Source: Eucalyptus grandis
Taxonomy: Eukaryota > Streptophyta > Magnoliopsida > Myrtales > Myrtaceae
Assembly: GCF_016545825.1 (NCBI RefSeq)
Contig: NC_052616.1
Location: 35,082,192 to 35,146,191, forward strand
DNA: 64,000 nucleotides
Direction of reading: 5' to 3'
Position numbers and translations under genes: made by a program
The notes under the pieces: model-generated
Seen by the model: the letters and a program-made list of their open reading frames with translations, nothing else
Told to the model about the DNA's origin: nothing
The model's database searches: none
In this document: in pieces, positions 22,863-34,421 of the stretch
How positions within the stretch are numbered: position 1 is the first letter of the stretch
How the letters are laid out: the number at the start of each line of letters is the position of its first letter

Positions 22863-23939
22863 TTTTCTCGAAGGGTTGCAATTGTTCGGTTTTCGACTTA
22901 TTCCAAAGAGTCGCATTTGTTTATTTGAACAATTTTTCTAAAGGACATGTTTGTTCATTCTTTGGCAATTTTCACGAAGAGTTGCAAGACTGTTTCATAT
23001 ATATACTTGTTAATTTTCGGAAGGAAAAAGTGATCATTTTTTAGTCTTCTTTTAGAAAAACTGCAGCTAATTTTTCGATTGTTTCCTAGAGAAACCCTAG
23101 AGAAATACTAGAATTGATATCTAGTATTCTCATCCGAGACTTTGTTGATCTTGAAGGATTTTGCGGTGACCATTAGCAACGTTGTGGGGCAAATAAATCC
23201 TTAAAGAAAGTGATATCACGCTTCAAAGTCCGATCCGAGTACTCTAAATATCCGTTTTCATTGTTCAACCAAATTCAAAGCCATATTTTAACAACACTCA
23301 CTTCATCTCTTTTTGAGTCAGCCACGAGAGATGGACCGAGAGAAAGAGAACCCTACAGACATGTGCAATGTTAGCCTACACAAAGACTGTTTCGACTACA
23401 CAAAGACTGTTTTCTCGAAGGGTTGCAATTGTTCGGTTTTCGACTTATTCCGAAGAGTCGCATTTGTTTATTTGAACAATTTTTCTAAAGGACATGTTTG
23501 TTCATTCTTTGGCAATTTTCACGAAGAGTTGCAAGACTGTTTCATATATATACTTGTCAATTTTCGGAAGAAAAAAAATGTGGTCATTTTCGAGTCTTCT
23601 TTTTGAAAAAACTACGACCAATTTTTCGATTGTTTCCTAGAGAGATCCTGGAGAAATACTAGAATTGCTATCTAGTATTCTCATCCGAGACTTTGTTGAT
23701 CTTGGAGGATTTTTGCCGGTGACCATTAGCAACGTTGTGGGGCAAATAAATCCTTAAAGAAAGTGATATCACGCTTCAAAGTTCGATCCGAGTACTCTAA
23801 ATATCCGTTTTCATTGTTCAACCAAATTCAAAGCCATATTTTAACAACACTCACTTCATCTCTTTTTGAGTCAGCCACGAGAGATGGACCGAGAGAAAGA
23901 GAACCCTACAGACATGTGCAATGTTAGCCTACACAAAGA
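22863..23939 (+). repeat. Tandem duplication of about 547 bp, nearly identical units
   Basis: Unit 1 (22863-23409) and unit 2 (23410-23939) both begin ttttctcgaagggttgcaat and share the words gcaacgttgtggggcaaata and gtgatatcacgcttcaaag. Differences are few, so the duplication is young. The gacaccggt-free, T-rich character and the ggggcaaataaatcc motif suggest a copia LTR, but no pol lies beside it. The joined unit boundary carries an extra ctacacaaagactg copy. Confidence 0.85.
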
Positions 23940-24400
23940 ATATTACTCATAAGTAGCTATGTGTTTTTCAGTTTAAAGAAAATATGGATAAGTGTAATGT
24001 AAATTTTAAAACTTATCACAGAAGTGTAATTAATTTCTAAAACTTATAAATTTTTTATCAAATCTTAAAAATTTATCAAATTGACGCTATAGAGTCCTTT
24101 CTTTAATTCCATCCAATTAGATTAACAAGAAATGCTTATTGTTTTTTCTCTCTTGTATGGATCTCCAATGTATCCTATTTTGACCGCCTATAACAAGTTT
24201 CTCGCTTGAGTCTTAATAAAACTTTTACTCCACCGAATAAAAAGGTACCGACATATACATAACCTTACTTACACACACACACACACAGAGATATATATAT
24301 AAACTTACATATCAAAACATGAACATTACTTGCAGATGAAAAGCTTCAAGTCACATAAAATTTGTTATTTCTGATGTTAGAATTTATTGAGAAATCGATA
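23937..24400. other. Module D: two end-fragments of the BED-gene flank
   Basis: aatattactcataagtagct (about 23938) matches 5240 of module A and 53385 of module C, whereas cctataacaagtttctcgct...gaataaaaaggtaccgaca (24187-24256) and gaacattacttgcagatgaa (24321) match 4915-5030 and 51230-52490. Their order is reversed relative to module A, as expected at the joint of two adjacent tandem copies. No gene. Confidence 0.5.
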
Positions 24401-24652
24401 TTATGATCATTTTCTTGTCACCTTTGCCCGACGTGCCCATCCATGAACAATTTGGCCGGGTCGTTTTTCAGGCCACTCTACCTACGGCATGTGCAGCTCC
24501 GCCATTCGAAACTCCCACAAACCAACTCTCAACGCCTCTTCATCAAGACCCATTCCGTTATAGAGAAGACATGCTGGCCCAGTCGCTCTCCTCGACCTCT
24601 TCCTCCGGTGACTTGGACAAGGTAGCAGCAAGCTGGCCCCTTCAAGGACGAG
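24401..24652 (+). other. Unclassified ORF segment
   Basis: An open plus-strand frame (24403 onward) contains RYREDMLAQSLSSTSSSGD but no recognised domain. It is cut by element E7 at 24653. It may be a gene scrap; no function is proposed. Confidence 0.25.
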
Positions 24653-25783
24653 TAGATATGCTAAACGGGTGGGTCGGATCAGATTTAGGTAAAGACATAA
24701 ATGGTCCAGCCCAAATCGACCCATTTAACCCTTTTTTTGAACCATTTATCATAGTATTAAATTTTTGACATATACCAAATATAATCCGTACTTGACCCAT
24801 TTAACTAAACTTAAGAAAACTTATTTCTTATGATATTTTTGAAAAAAAATGGCATTCCTAAATATTGTTATGCAATACAAATTTAATGGATAATTTTTAT
24901 AATTTTTTTTAAAGTTGATTTTTAGTTATTTTTCATTTTTTAAAATCGAATTTTTAATTATTTTTAATTTTTATTTTTAAAATATAATTTTTAATTTTCT
25001 TTTTTTTTTTCTTTCTTTTTTTCTTCTTCTTTGGCTGGCCCCCTACCACGACGACGACGACCAATGATTGACCACAGGGGAGCCTTGAGCTCATCGGCCT
25101 CGTCGATCTAGTGAACTCATCTCTACCTTGTCAGGTCTAACGAGCTTGAGCTCGCTTGATGCTAATAAGCTCAAGGCTGACCAAATCGGCAAGGCTCGAG
25201 CCTCATTCGACATCAGCAAGCTTCGAGTCTTGCTAGATCAACGAGGCCTCTGCCTCGCCAGATCTGACAAGCTCAAGCTCACTGGACGCCGGAGAGCTCG
25301 AGTCTCACCAAATCAGTGAGACAAGAGTCTTGTTAGACGTCTGCGAGGCCTCCACCATGCCAGATCCTGCAAGCTTGAGCTCGCTAGATCGGCAAGGCTA
25401 GAGCCCCGCCCGACATTGGTGAGCTCGAGTCTCACCAAATCGGTGAGGCTTGAGCCTTGTCGGCCGGTGGCCATGCTAGCCACCGGCAAGGAGGAGAAGG
25501 AAGGAAAAAAAAGGGAAAGAAAAAATAAACTAAAAAGAAATATAAAAATAATAATAATTTTGATTTTTATAAAAAAAATTATAAAGTTAAAGAGGGAGGA
25601 GAGATTGTGAGGCTTGAGTTGGAAATGGGTTCTAAGTCCAATCCATTTAAAACCTATTTATCTTAAACTTTTTATATTTAAACCCATTTGGCTAGTCTTT
25701 TCAAAAAGTAAGTGACTGATATATGATCTATTTATGATTTAAATGGGTCATATATGGGTTTAAGACCCATTTTAATACCTCTA
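24653..25783. mobile_element. Non-autonomous hAT-like element E7 with GC-rich core
   Basis: Starts tagatatgctaaacgggtgg and ends gacccattttaatacctcta, matching element E8 end for end (1131 against 1129 bp). The flanks gacgag and gacgtgag resemble a damaged 8-bp duplication. Arms carry repeated gacccattta words. The core (25020-25490) sits between a pyrimidine tract ending ttcttcttctttggctgg and a purine tract, and is rich in gagctcg and gcgaggc words. ORFs inside are accidental. Confidence 0.7.
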
Positions 25784-26319
25784 GACGTGAGTAATAATAC
25801 TTCATCACTGCCATCCTTCTTGCTAGAGGACCCGCGAAAGCTCTAGGACTTTCTGATTGCGGGGCTTCTTCTCAAATCGCCTGCTTATAATCCCTTTCAC
25901 GAACTTGCACTTCATCTTCCTAATCTTATTCGATGGTTGCGACTCGTTGCAGATGAAGTCAAACTTAATGGAATTCTGAAATGATATAATGCGTGCATGT
26001 GGATCAAAGGGTATAGGCTCTTACCATGTTGGAATTTGAACAACATTTCGAGGACCACGATTTCCGCACTCTTGCTCTAGATGAGCTTATATTTGACTAG
26101 CTCCTCTCGGTAGGTAGAACCAATGGCTCGGACCCGTTGCCATCACCGCCGCTCTTCCTCGCCCTCTTAGTGGTCGAGGACTAGCTGGCATGGTGACTTG
26201 CTGGACACTGCCGATCACATCTTTGAGTTGGTACTCAGAATTGAGAGACTATTCTTATTCTTTGCCCTTCCTCATCCTCATTTAAAAAAATTTCCTGATT
26301 TGATGAATAAAATACTTTT
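25784..26319. other. Gene-scrap-like spacer
   Basis: 25800-26250 has the base composition of an exon (minus-strand pieces such as YREELVKYKL and EIVVLEMLFKFQHG flank a possible gtaaga donor), but the frames are broken and I do not recognise the family. Confidence 0.3.
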
Positions 26320-26760
26320 GCACTTACGGTAGAATTTTTCCCTCTGATGTTTCGTTAACTTGATTTTTATCTTAGGGAAATCCGTGACCCAATTTTTCCA
26401 ATTCATCAAATTGTGGGAAATTTTAAAAAAATATATACATCTGATTTTTACAAAAATTGGCAAAAATTTTACCGAGCTAACTTTTCTGTCAAACATTCCG
26501 TTAACTCGATTTTTGCACCTACAAAAAGCCCATGAACCGATCTTTCCAATTCATCAAATAGGGAAAAATTTTGAAAATTATATTCATGTGATTTTTACAC
26601 AAATTTGGCCAAATTTTTAGGGGCATAACTTTTCCGTCAAACATCCCGTTGTGTTAATTTTGACACCAACAAAAAGCTTATGAGCTGATGTTTTGAATCA
26701 TCAAATTAGGAAAAATTTTGAAAAATTATATTTATGTGATTTTTACTCGATTTTTTCATT
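26320..26760. repeat. Tandem repeat of about 150 bp, three units
   Basis: Each unit runs from cttttccgtcaaacatcccg through acaaaaagc..atgaac, ccaattcatcaaat, ggaaaaattttgaaaa to tcatgtgatttttacac. Landmarks recur at 26350, 26489 and 26633. The third unit is truncated. Confidence 0.75.
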
Positions 26761-27042
26761 TATGGAAAGCCCGTTAATCACATTGAGATAGAGTCTCCCA
26801 TGAAAGTTGGAGTATGTGAATCAATAATGATAAATAATATCCCGATACATCCCTAACTGACATGATGAAATAAAGCACGTTTAGCACTTGAATTTCTCGT
26901 TGTTTGTGGATGATTGTTTCAACTCCCTTCAGTGCCATCATACTTGTTCAAATGCCTTTTGAACCCATTCTATTCCATTGGAGATAACCTCAAAGAGTAA
27001 ATGTATTTCATGGGCAACGCATTTCTTGAGTGACCAAACATA
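26761..27042. other. Spacer, nothing recognised
   Basis: No coding or repeat signal identified; it ends at the presumed 3' LTR of an old copia element. Confidence 0.35.
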
Positions 27043-27200
27043 TGAACTCCTGCAGCAAAATGCTTGTTAATGATAGAGAGGAAAGATTTAGAAAAAAGCC
27101 GTGTATTGCATTAAGGCACGAGGCTAGAATAAATAGGTACAATGAAGCTTAATCTATAAGATATTTTAGGAAAATAAGAAATCCCTAAGATATTATAACA
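27043..27200 (-). repeat. Probable 3' LTR of the older copia element
   Basis: On the minus strand a polypurine tract (gaaggggggtg, about 27200-27210) is followed by tgttataatatcttaggg and a stretch ending ggagttca at 27043. The TG...CA ends and the polypurine tract fit an LTR of about 158 bp. No second copy is seen beyond 35618, so the element is 5'-truncated. Confidence 0.45.
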
Positions 27201-27223
27201 CCCCCCTTCAAACTCAAGGTGGA

Positions 27224-27741
27224 TCAAACAACGAGAGTTTGGAAAGTAGACATTGAAAACGTGGTGCTGTAGGAGCCTTTGTAAAACCATAAGCTAACTG
27301 ATCCGCTGTCCCAACAAAAGAAAAAGATGGTGCGGACCTGGAGATGATGACGAGTAAGATAGCAGTTCATCTCAATATGTTTGGTGTGCTCATGGAAAAT
27401 AGGATTAGCCCCAATATGGATGGCACTTTTGTTGTCACAATATATCTTGGAGCGAGATACCCATGTCAGCAAGCAAACGACGAAGCTAGACAATCTCAAC
27501 AGTAGTGTCAGCCACAGCATGATACTTAGACTCAGTAGAGGAGCGCGAGAAAATATGTTGTTTTTTTGGCGCACTAAGAAATGAGAAAATCGCCAAGGAA
27601 AATATAGAATCATGAGACGGACCGACTATCAATTACATCAGAAGCCTAATCATCATTGGAATAAGCACGTAACTCGAGAGGAGAAGAGGACAGTAAAAAC
27701 AAAGACCGAGTCAAAGTACCCCGAAGGTACCGCAAGATCTA
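27224..27741 (-). pseudogene. Older copia element: RNase H region, frameshifted
   Basis: The minus strand shows SKIYCDNKSAIHIGANPIF and HTKHIEMNCYLTRHHL, the third-aspartate and downstream region of copia RNase H. The segment before it is in another frame, so at least one frameshift is present. It is interrupted at 27741 by the young copia element and its missing reverse transcriptase part lies at 34853-35618. Confidence 0.8.
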
Positions 27742-28174
27742 TGTTGGGAATGACTGATCCCCGAAATACCGGATTCGACACTAAATCGAACCCCTAAATC
27801 AATGCGGAAGCGAAGCCCAAGAAAACGACACGTATCACCGATCGTAAAGCACACCACGGATTCGAGCGTACCTTGTTAGCCACAGATTAAACACCGACGT
27901 TGATGGAGGAAGAGAAACTGAGCAATTCGATCCGATGAAGCCTTGAAGGGAGGAAGAACAAGCCGTATGCTTACTGTCTTTTCTTTTGTCTTTTGAGAGA
28001 GAATACGCGGGGAGAGAGACGACGTGAATTCTGATTTCAACCAACGTCATCTCTCTCTCTCTCTCTCCTCCCTTTTATACCTCCCTCTTTCCACGGGCCT
28101 TATTCCCGTGGGCCGGGCTTTCTGAGCCCAACTTTGGCGGATGGGCCTTAAGCCCAAATCAAATAAAGCCTTCA
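27742..28174 (-). repeat. 3' LTR of the young copia element
   Basis: Minus-strand sense it begins tgaaggctttatttgatttg and ends cattcccaaca. It contains gggtataaaaggg-type promoter sequence followed by a GA run (28040-28080). Compared with the 5' LTR I count roughly eight differences, mostly single-base indels and one TC-run length change. Confidence 0.93.
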
Positions 28175-29404
28175 TCTCCCACTCGCACATGGTGGTCCAA
28201 AACCAACATGGGCGGACAGGCCCTACTCAGGCCCATCAGAGAATAATCCATCATAGACTCTCTCTTAACATGGTGGGCCGAACAATATTCTCTTTACCTC
28301 TCTTCAACATTCATACCGGTGAATAATCTGTGCGACCAGCATACTTTGAGAGCTCGTTGCTATACATCTGTTAGGAATATATAGCAGCTCATTAATGGGC
28401 GTCATACTCCGAGTAGATTTAGTATGCAGTACCCTAGATCGATCGATCACATTTATATCTCTCTTAATCTCTTTTAAACAATGATATATATATATTGTAT
28501 TCACAATTATAATTATCACAAAGACAGTTATAATTAGTCGACCAGTGAATACAAAACTATAATGTGATTCTCCAAAATCGATCTTCCTCTTTCCTTCAAA
28601 CTCTCAATTTCAGTTCAGCTTGCTTTTCTAGAAATGTCCCATTAGATCGAATCAAACACATGACCATTGGCAACATCCTAAGATAGCAAACACTAAATAG
28701 AAATCTTGAGAATAAGTAAGAGTCATGAGGGGACAAAAATTGAGGAACTCTTTTCCTCAAGAGTCTCACACGTCATAAAAGTTGAGATCAAACTTTTTGC
28801 CACTCTTATTGGTCGTCTTATGCATACGTAGTATGAAATACGTATTACGGTATTAACTCCTTTCCCATGGAGCGTATGTCTACACTTTTCAATACCGTAC
28901 AGATGATAGTTCAGACATACCTAATGTCTAACTTGAGTTCACGTATCTACTCAATCACAAAATTCATCAGAACTCACATCTGGCATTTTAGACAGATAAA
29001 GTAAAATATGTGGGTTATTTTACTTTCGGACATAGTAAGTATTATGTCCTCATCTTAACACTCAGTTAAGGCGACATACGTGTTTTAAGCTTGAGCTCTC
29101 GATTATCACCTAGATAATAAGCTTAAAAACAGTCTCATCTCTATTTATCACACAAGTAAATAGAGGCGATTACCCGTGTGAGTGGGCTAATCTTATATCT
29201 GTCCGACATACTTCTCAACTTAAAGTAATGCACTGAGCATTAAGATGCATAAAGATCAAACAAAGATTCATAGCCATTAATGATGAATACACAAATTCAT
29301 CAAATGTGAACTCTTAGGGAAATTACAATATTCAGTACATCATCCTCTACGCAATCCTAGAGATTTCACATGGCCACAAAACACATCTCTAGGTATTGGC
29401 TTTG
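28175..29404 (-). other. Young copia: 3' untranslated region
   Basis: AT-rich, no coding signal. The purine tract gtgggaga abuts the 3' LTR at 28175-28182 on the minus strand. The stretch is long (about 1.2 kb) for a copia 3' region and may hold older inserts that I cannot resolve. Confidence 0.55.
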
Positions 29405-29671
29405 TTATAGGATCTGCTTCCATTCTATGTGTAGTATGTACTCTAAGTTCACATCTTTTCGTGCAATCATATCTATGACGAAATTATACTTGGTATCTAT
29501 ATGTTTGGTCTTGCCATGATATTTTGGATATTTGGTGTACACTTTTGCTGCTTGGCTATCATAGTTAACCAACAATGAATCTGCAGCACTTCCAATAACA
29601 CCTAAATGATTCAAAAAATCTCTTAAGCCAAACACCTTCTTATACTGCTGCTGATAATGCCACGAACTCAA
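29405..29671 (-). pseudogene. Young copia: RNase H end, broken
   Basis: Shows NYDSQAAKVYTKYPKYHGKT followed by KHIDTKYNFVIDMI, the C-terminal RNase H region of copia, which normally ends pol. The preceding aspartate/glutamate blocks are in other frames. Confidence 0.75.
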
Positions 29672-29829
29672 CTTACATCGTGAACAAGGCTATACACTTT
29701 TGTTTCTTACTGCTCCAACATATGGTGCCATTATTCGGTAAGAAAACAAACCCGAGAGATAGATTTTCTTTCATCTAAATCTCCTTCCCAATCAGTATCA
29801 AAATAGCCTTTGAGTTGCGGATCCTGTCC

Positions 29830-30600
29830 TTAATAACTCAGCATATAATCAGCAGTTCCCTTAAGATACCATAGTATTCTTTTAACGGCTTTCCAACATG
29901 CTTGACCTGGATTGGATTGGTAACTACTCACCATTCCAACTGCAAAACATATGTCAGGTCTTGTACACATCATAGCGTACATCAAGCTCCCAACAGCACT
30001 AGCATGAGGAACATATTTCGTTTGTTCCTTCTCTTGTGGAGTCCTTGGACACAGTCTATGGCTCAATCCTTCACCTTTTGCAATAGGAGTGTCTTTGGGT
30101 TTACTATCCCATATCATTCAATTCAAAATTTGGAAGACAACCAACTTTTGACAGTATTGACTAGCTCCATATTGCTTCCAGCAATTAGTATATCATCAAC
30201 ATATAATGATATGATCACGAATTGATCCTTGGATCTTTTGATATATACATAATGATCCTCATCTATCATTGTAAAGTCATATGCCATTATGGCATTATGA
30301 AAACGTATATATCATTGTCTTGACGACTGCTTAAGGCCATATATCGACCCCTAAAGTCGACATACATTTTCTTCTTGGCCTTTCACTATGAAACCAACAG
30401 GTTGTTCCATATATTTCTTCCTCTAATTCTCCATTGAGGAAAGCAGTCTTTACATCGATTTGATGTAACTCAAGATCCATACTAGTCACTATTGCCAGAA
30501 TAATGCGAATCAAGGTAAATCTCACTACAGGAGAAAACGTATCTTCATAATCAATTCCTTCCTGTTGATTTTACCCTTTCGCCACAAGGCGAGCCTTATG
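29830..30600 (-). pseudogene. Young copia: reverse transcriptase, broken
   Basis: LHQIDVKTAFLNGELEEEIY (about 30400-30460) carries the first catalytic aspartate. YVDD is encoded at 30192-30203. AVGSLMYAMMCTRPDICFAV follows at about 29940-30000. Stops and frameshifts separate these blocks, so no active enzyme can be made. Confidence 0.85.
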
Positions 30601-31393
30601 CCTTTCAATCGAGACATCAGCCTTTCGCTTTATTTTGAGAACCCATTTGTTCCCAATAGCTCCGCGTCCTTTTGGCAGATCAACCAGTTCCCAGACTTGG
30701 TTTGATTTCATCGACTCCATTTCCTCTTCCATTGCATGAATCCATTTTTCCTTATTAGGGCAATTCAGAGCCTCATTAATATTTCTTGGCTCATCCTCAT
30801 CTTGTGGAGCAACAATAAAAGTTTCCCTTTCAATGTCAAAACATCGACGAGGAATACTTTGGCGACTTGTTCACCGTATGGGAGATTGTACACTTAGCAC
30901 ATCATTCCCCATTATGCTCCCACTTGAATTAGGTAATGATGATGTCGTCTCATCATGTGATTGCAATTGAGAATGAGTTGAATTCAATTCATCACTTCTC
31001 ATATTACTCCCACTTGGATGAACTCCACTAACATCATTATCTTGATCCAAGGTCTCAAATAGGGAGTAATCTTCTCCTATTTCGCCCTTCTTAGGAAATT
31101 CATTCACTAAGAATGTGACATCCCGTGATTCAAATTCAGTTATACTCCCACTTTCCAGCTCACCAATGAACACATACCCTTTCGAGTGTTCGGAGTATCT
31201 CATGAAAATACTCTTATTTCCTTTGGGACCTAATTTCCCAAACTTGTGAGAGGACTCATGAGTATAGGCAGTACAACCCCATGACTTAAGAAAACTTAAT
31301 TCTGGTTTTCTACCTATCCATAACTTATATGGAGTGGGAATAACTAATTTGGAAGGCACTCGGTTAAGTATGCAGGCAACATTTAATAACGCA

Positions 31394-32155
31394 TCACTCC
31401 AAAAAAGTGATAAGTAAGTTAGCATGCGCCATCATGGACCTAACCATTTCCAGTAGGGTTCTGTTTCTTCTCTCCGCAACACCGTTTTGTTGAGGAGTAT
31501 ATGGAATAGACAACTGTCTTTCTATTCCTTTTTCATCACATAATTTTCTGAACTCATCAGATAAATATTCTTGACCTCGATCGGATCTCAATACTTTTAT
31601 TTTCTTGTCTAATTGATTCTCTACCAGGATCATAAACTTTTTGAAACAACTTATGCTTCAGATTTATGTGAAATCAAATAGACATATCCGAATCAAGTAG
31701 AATCATCTATAAAAGTGATGAAACAAACAGCCCCTTGCCTTCCTCTCACATTCATTGAACCATAGACATCAAAATAGATTAAATGCAGAGGAAATTCAGC
31801 TCTTTTACATTTTCCAAATGGTTTCCTTGTCGTTTTCCCTTCTAGGCAATGCTTACATATGCACAAATAGACTTTTTCAATATTGCCCAACAAGCCCTCT
31901 TTGGCTAGTCTTTTCATATGTTGTTGGCCCATATGACCAAGTCTAGCATGCCACCGTATTCACATCATTATCATATAAAGTAGAAGACGTGAAACAAGGG
32001 AATAACATATTGACATCACAACAGTCAACATTTAGTATAATAAAACCATCCAGAAAGTGACCAAAATCATAGTAGTTTGTATCCAAATACAAATCTACAC
32101 ATCTATTATGGAAGTTCATACAAAAACCAAGCTTAACCAACACCAAAACAGACAT
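31394..32155 (-). pseudogene. Young copia: GAG-pre-integrase and integrase, broken
   Basis: The 32155-31943 piece leads into a HARLGHMGQQHM-type histidine pair that spans a frame break, followed by CICKHCLEGK: together the HHCC zinc-binding domain. LHLIYFDVYGSM marks the first catalytic aspartate, RSDRGQEY the second and PQQNGVAERRNRT the glutamate. Frame breaks occur at about 31940 and 31690-31635. Confidence 0.8.
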
Positions 32156-32444
32156 TAAATTTCGACGAATCTCTGGAGCTTATGGAACGTCATGTAGAAA
32201 CAAGATGCGTCCACCACGCATGTTCAATTGGCAGGTGTCAATCCCTTTAACTTCATTTCTGGAGTTATATCCCACATAGATCCACTTAGTTCCGTCGGTA
32301 TCGTCGGAATTCCACGAAGGATTCTCTATCCTTCGCTACATGGTCTGTCTTTCATGAATCTACAGTCCACAAAGGATTGAATTCAGCCAATAATTCAAAA
32401 CTTGACACATAATCAAAGTTCTCAAATGTGCAAGAGGTGTTTAG

Positions 32445-32639
32445 CTACTTTGGCTCACGACAGTCGCGAGCATAGTGACCCTTCTTGTCACAGTTGAAAC
32501 ATCTCACCCTTGACATTTTCTTCACTTGAGGACGTTTTCCTCTCTTGTGTTGGTTAACTCTTGATTTCTTGCAATAAGGACTTGATCCTTTGCATTCCCA
32601 CATATTGAACGAATCAATACGCTTGTGCTTAGAGCTCAA
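32445..32639 (-). pseudogene. Young copia: CCHC zinc knuckle
   Basis: The peptide has a lysine/arginine-rich stretch followed by CFNCDKKGHYARDC, a complete CX2CX4HX4C knuckle of nucleocapsid type at 32460-32510. It is cut from neighbouring gag and protease frames by stops. Confidence 0.85.
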
Positions 32640-32645
32640 AACCCT

Positions 32646-33573
32646 TTATGAGCTAGAACCAGCATTGCAAATATCTATTCTCAGCTCACATGCCGTTAAG
32701 CGGTCCTCTACCAGCTCAAGGTGGCGCACAGCATTCTCAAGATCTTCCATAATATGGTCAAGAGCTTCTAGTGCTTCTAGCTTTTCCAGCACATATTGAA
32801 TCTTCATATTCAATATTTCACAATTGTTGCCGTTCATATCAGCAATAACGTTTTTAGTTGCTGAAAATATCGATCTGAACACATCAGACATACATGCACA
32901 AATTATTAATGCCTATCATTTATGCATCCCTATTTTGCAGACCCATCATATTAATGAATAATTTCAAGTAAGGCTTCAGAATCAAAAGGTCACTGTGTTT
33001 CCAATCATCCTCCAAAGTCCTAACTCAAAATTATTATTAATATAATTGTCTTATGCAAATACATTCTATGAAGTTACAAAAACTTCTATTACTACCCACA
33101 GCTAATTACCCACAGCAACCAGCAGTAACAGAAAGCAATATATAATAGAACATCCAATAAAAATAATAATGCTTTCAATTAACACAATTAGGTAGTAATC
33201 ATTACATAATATGTCCACAAATCACACTTAACACATATCAGCCAATACAACTAACACCAAGTCAGCACACGAACTGGGAAAGATCCTCTTTTGTTCAATT
33301 TCTTGATTCCCTTGAAACAATACAATAATATTCATTTACAAAATCCATCACAATTTTCTTATAGGAAGCAGCTCCGTTGACATCCCATATGCGATTCAAC
33401 ACATCTTGCCATTCAGGTGGAATATTGTTTATGAAAAATCGCACCATCTCTGACTGTGACATAGGATGACCATTCCATATGACCTGTTGAATTTTCCCGT
33501 TGACTTCAAGGACGTGATCAATTAAGTCACCTCTCTCCCATCGATGATGCCGCCCGCCTATCAACTTAGACAC
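32646..33573 (-). pseudogene. Young copia: gag region, broken
   Basis: Two open pieces remain: 33573-33295 (HHRWERGDLIDHVLEVNGKI, FINNIPPEWQDVLNRIW) and 32891-32646. The first resembles the copia gag core through its INNIPPEW-type helix; the second is a coiled-coil-like, leucine/glutamate-rich stretch. Stops separate them. Gag would package the RNA in cytoplasmic particles. Confidence 0.65.
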
Positions 33574-33732
33574 CTATCCTTTTGTTCATCCAGAATCGCG
33601 CGAATAGGTGTGCGCAACCTCAAGGGAGGCATTGTTGCTGCAACAAATGCAGAACAAATAAGGGATTACATATAATCCACATAGACTTAATTGAAAAAGA
33701 AACAAATTCTTTTCTTTTCTTTTCTTTTTTTG

Positions 33733-33825
33733 GGGTCAACGGTCAACGGTCAAGTCAACGGTAAACGGTCGGTCAACGGTCAACGGTCAAGTCAACGGTC
33801 GTCGCCGGTCAACGGTCGTCGGACC
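33733..33825 (-). promoter_or_regulatory. Array of W-box-like GTTGACC motifs in the copia leader
   Basis: The plus strand reads ggtcaacggtcaacggtcaa and goes on in the same manner; read in the sense of the element this is a run of TTGAC cores, about eight in 93 bp. TTGAC[C/T] is the WRKY-factor W-box. It lies in the untranslated leader, between the primer-binding site and gag. It grades into ggaccggtcggac-type GC repeats (33800-34250). Confidence 0.55.
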
Positions 33826-34300
33826 GGACGGACCGGTCGGACCAGACGGACCGGTCGGACCGTTCGGGCGGACCGGCCGCACGTGCCGCGCGCGTGCGCG
33901 GGATGACGTCACGCAGACGTCAGCGGCACGTGCCACGCGCGTGCCATCGTCAGCCGGTCGGGTCGGGTCGGTTCGCGGGTCGGGTCGCCGCCCGGCCAAC
34001 CGACGTCATCGCTGACGTCATCGATGACGCCAGCACGCTGCCGGTCCGTGGACCGGCGCGTGCCGGTTCGCGCCGGCCGGCGCGCGCACGCGCCGATTCG
34101 CCGACCGGCGCGTGTGACGCACGCGCCGGCGATCGAGCGCTTCCGGCGCGTCGCGCCACGCGCAGCGCCTTCCGGCCGCGCATGTGGACGCGTGCGGCGT
34201 CGCCCGGCCGCGCTCGAGACATCTCCAGACTCGTCTCCACATCGCCTTTCTCCCGGTGCTTTCAGAATTTGTTTTTGTCATTCGAATACTCATGAAAAGG
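33800..34300. repeat. GC-rich leader of the copia element
   Basis: Strongly GC-rich DNA made of gaccggtcggac, gacgtca and cgcgcgtgcc words. ORFs of 70-133 aa occur in all frames and show no domain. As it lies between primer-binding site and gag it is untranslated leader. Confidence 0.6.
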
Positions 34301-34407
34301 CCTAAGAAGTCTCGGGTGTCGGGATTGCTCGCCCGATCCGTACGGCCGAACTTCCTTTGCGAAAAATTAATCAAAACATATCAAATTGATCGGGAAAACG
34401 TGAACTA

Positions 34408-34421
34408 GGGCTCGATACCAA
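34408..34421 (-). other. Primer-binding site, initiator Met tRNA
   Basis: Directly after the 5' LTR the minus strand reads ttggtatcgagccc, matching the 3' end complement of initiator tRNA-Met with one gap relative to the usual tggtatcagagc. Confidence 0.85.

Noticed and set aside
24403..24768. Possible sulfotransferase-like fragment
   Set aside because: I looked for the PAPS-binding and LPYSLLP-type motifs and did not find them; the second half of the frame lies in element E7.
33787..34408. Several arginine-rich ORFs of 70-133 aa
   Set aside because: They lie in the copia leader between primer-binding site and gag; word-repetitive GC DNA has few stops.
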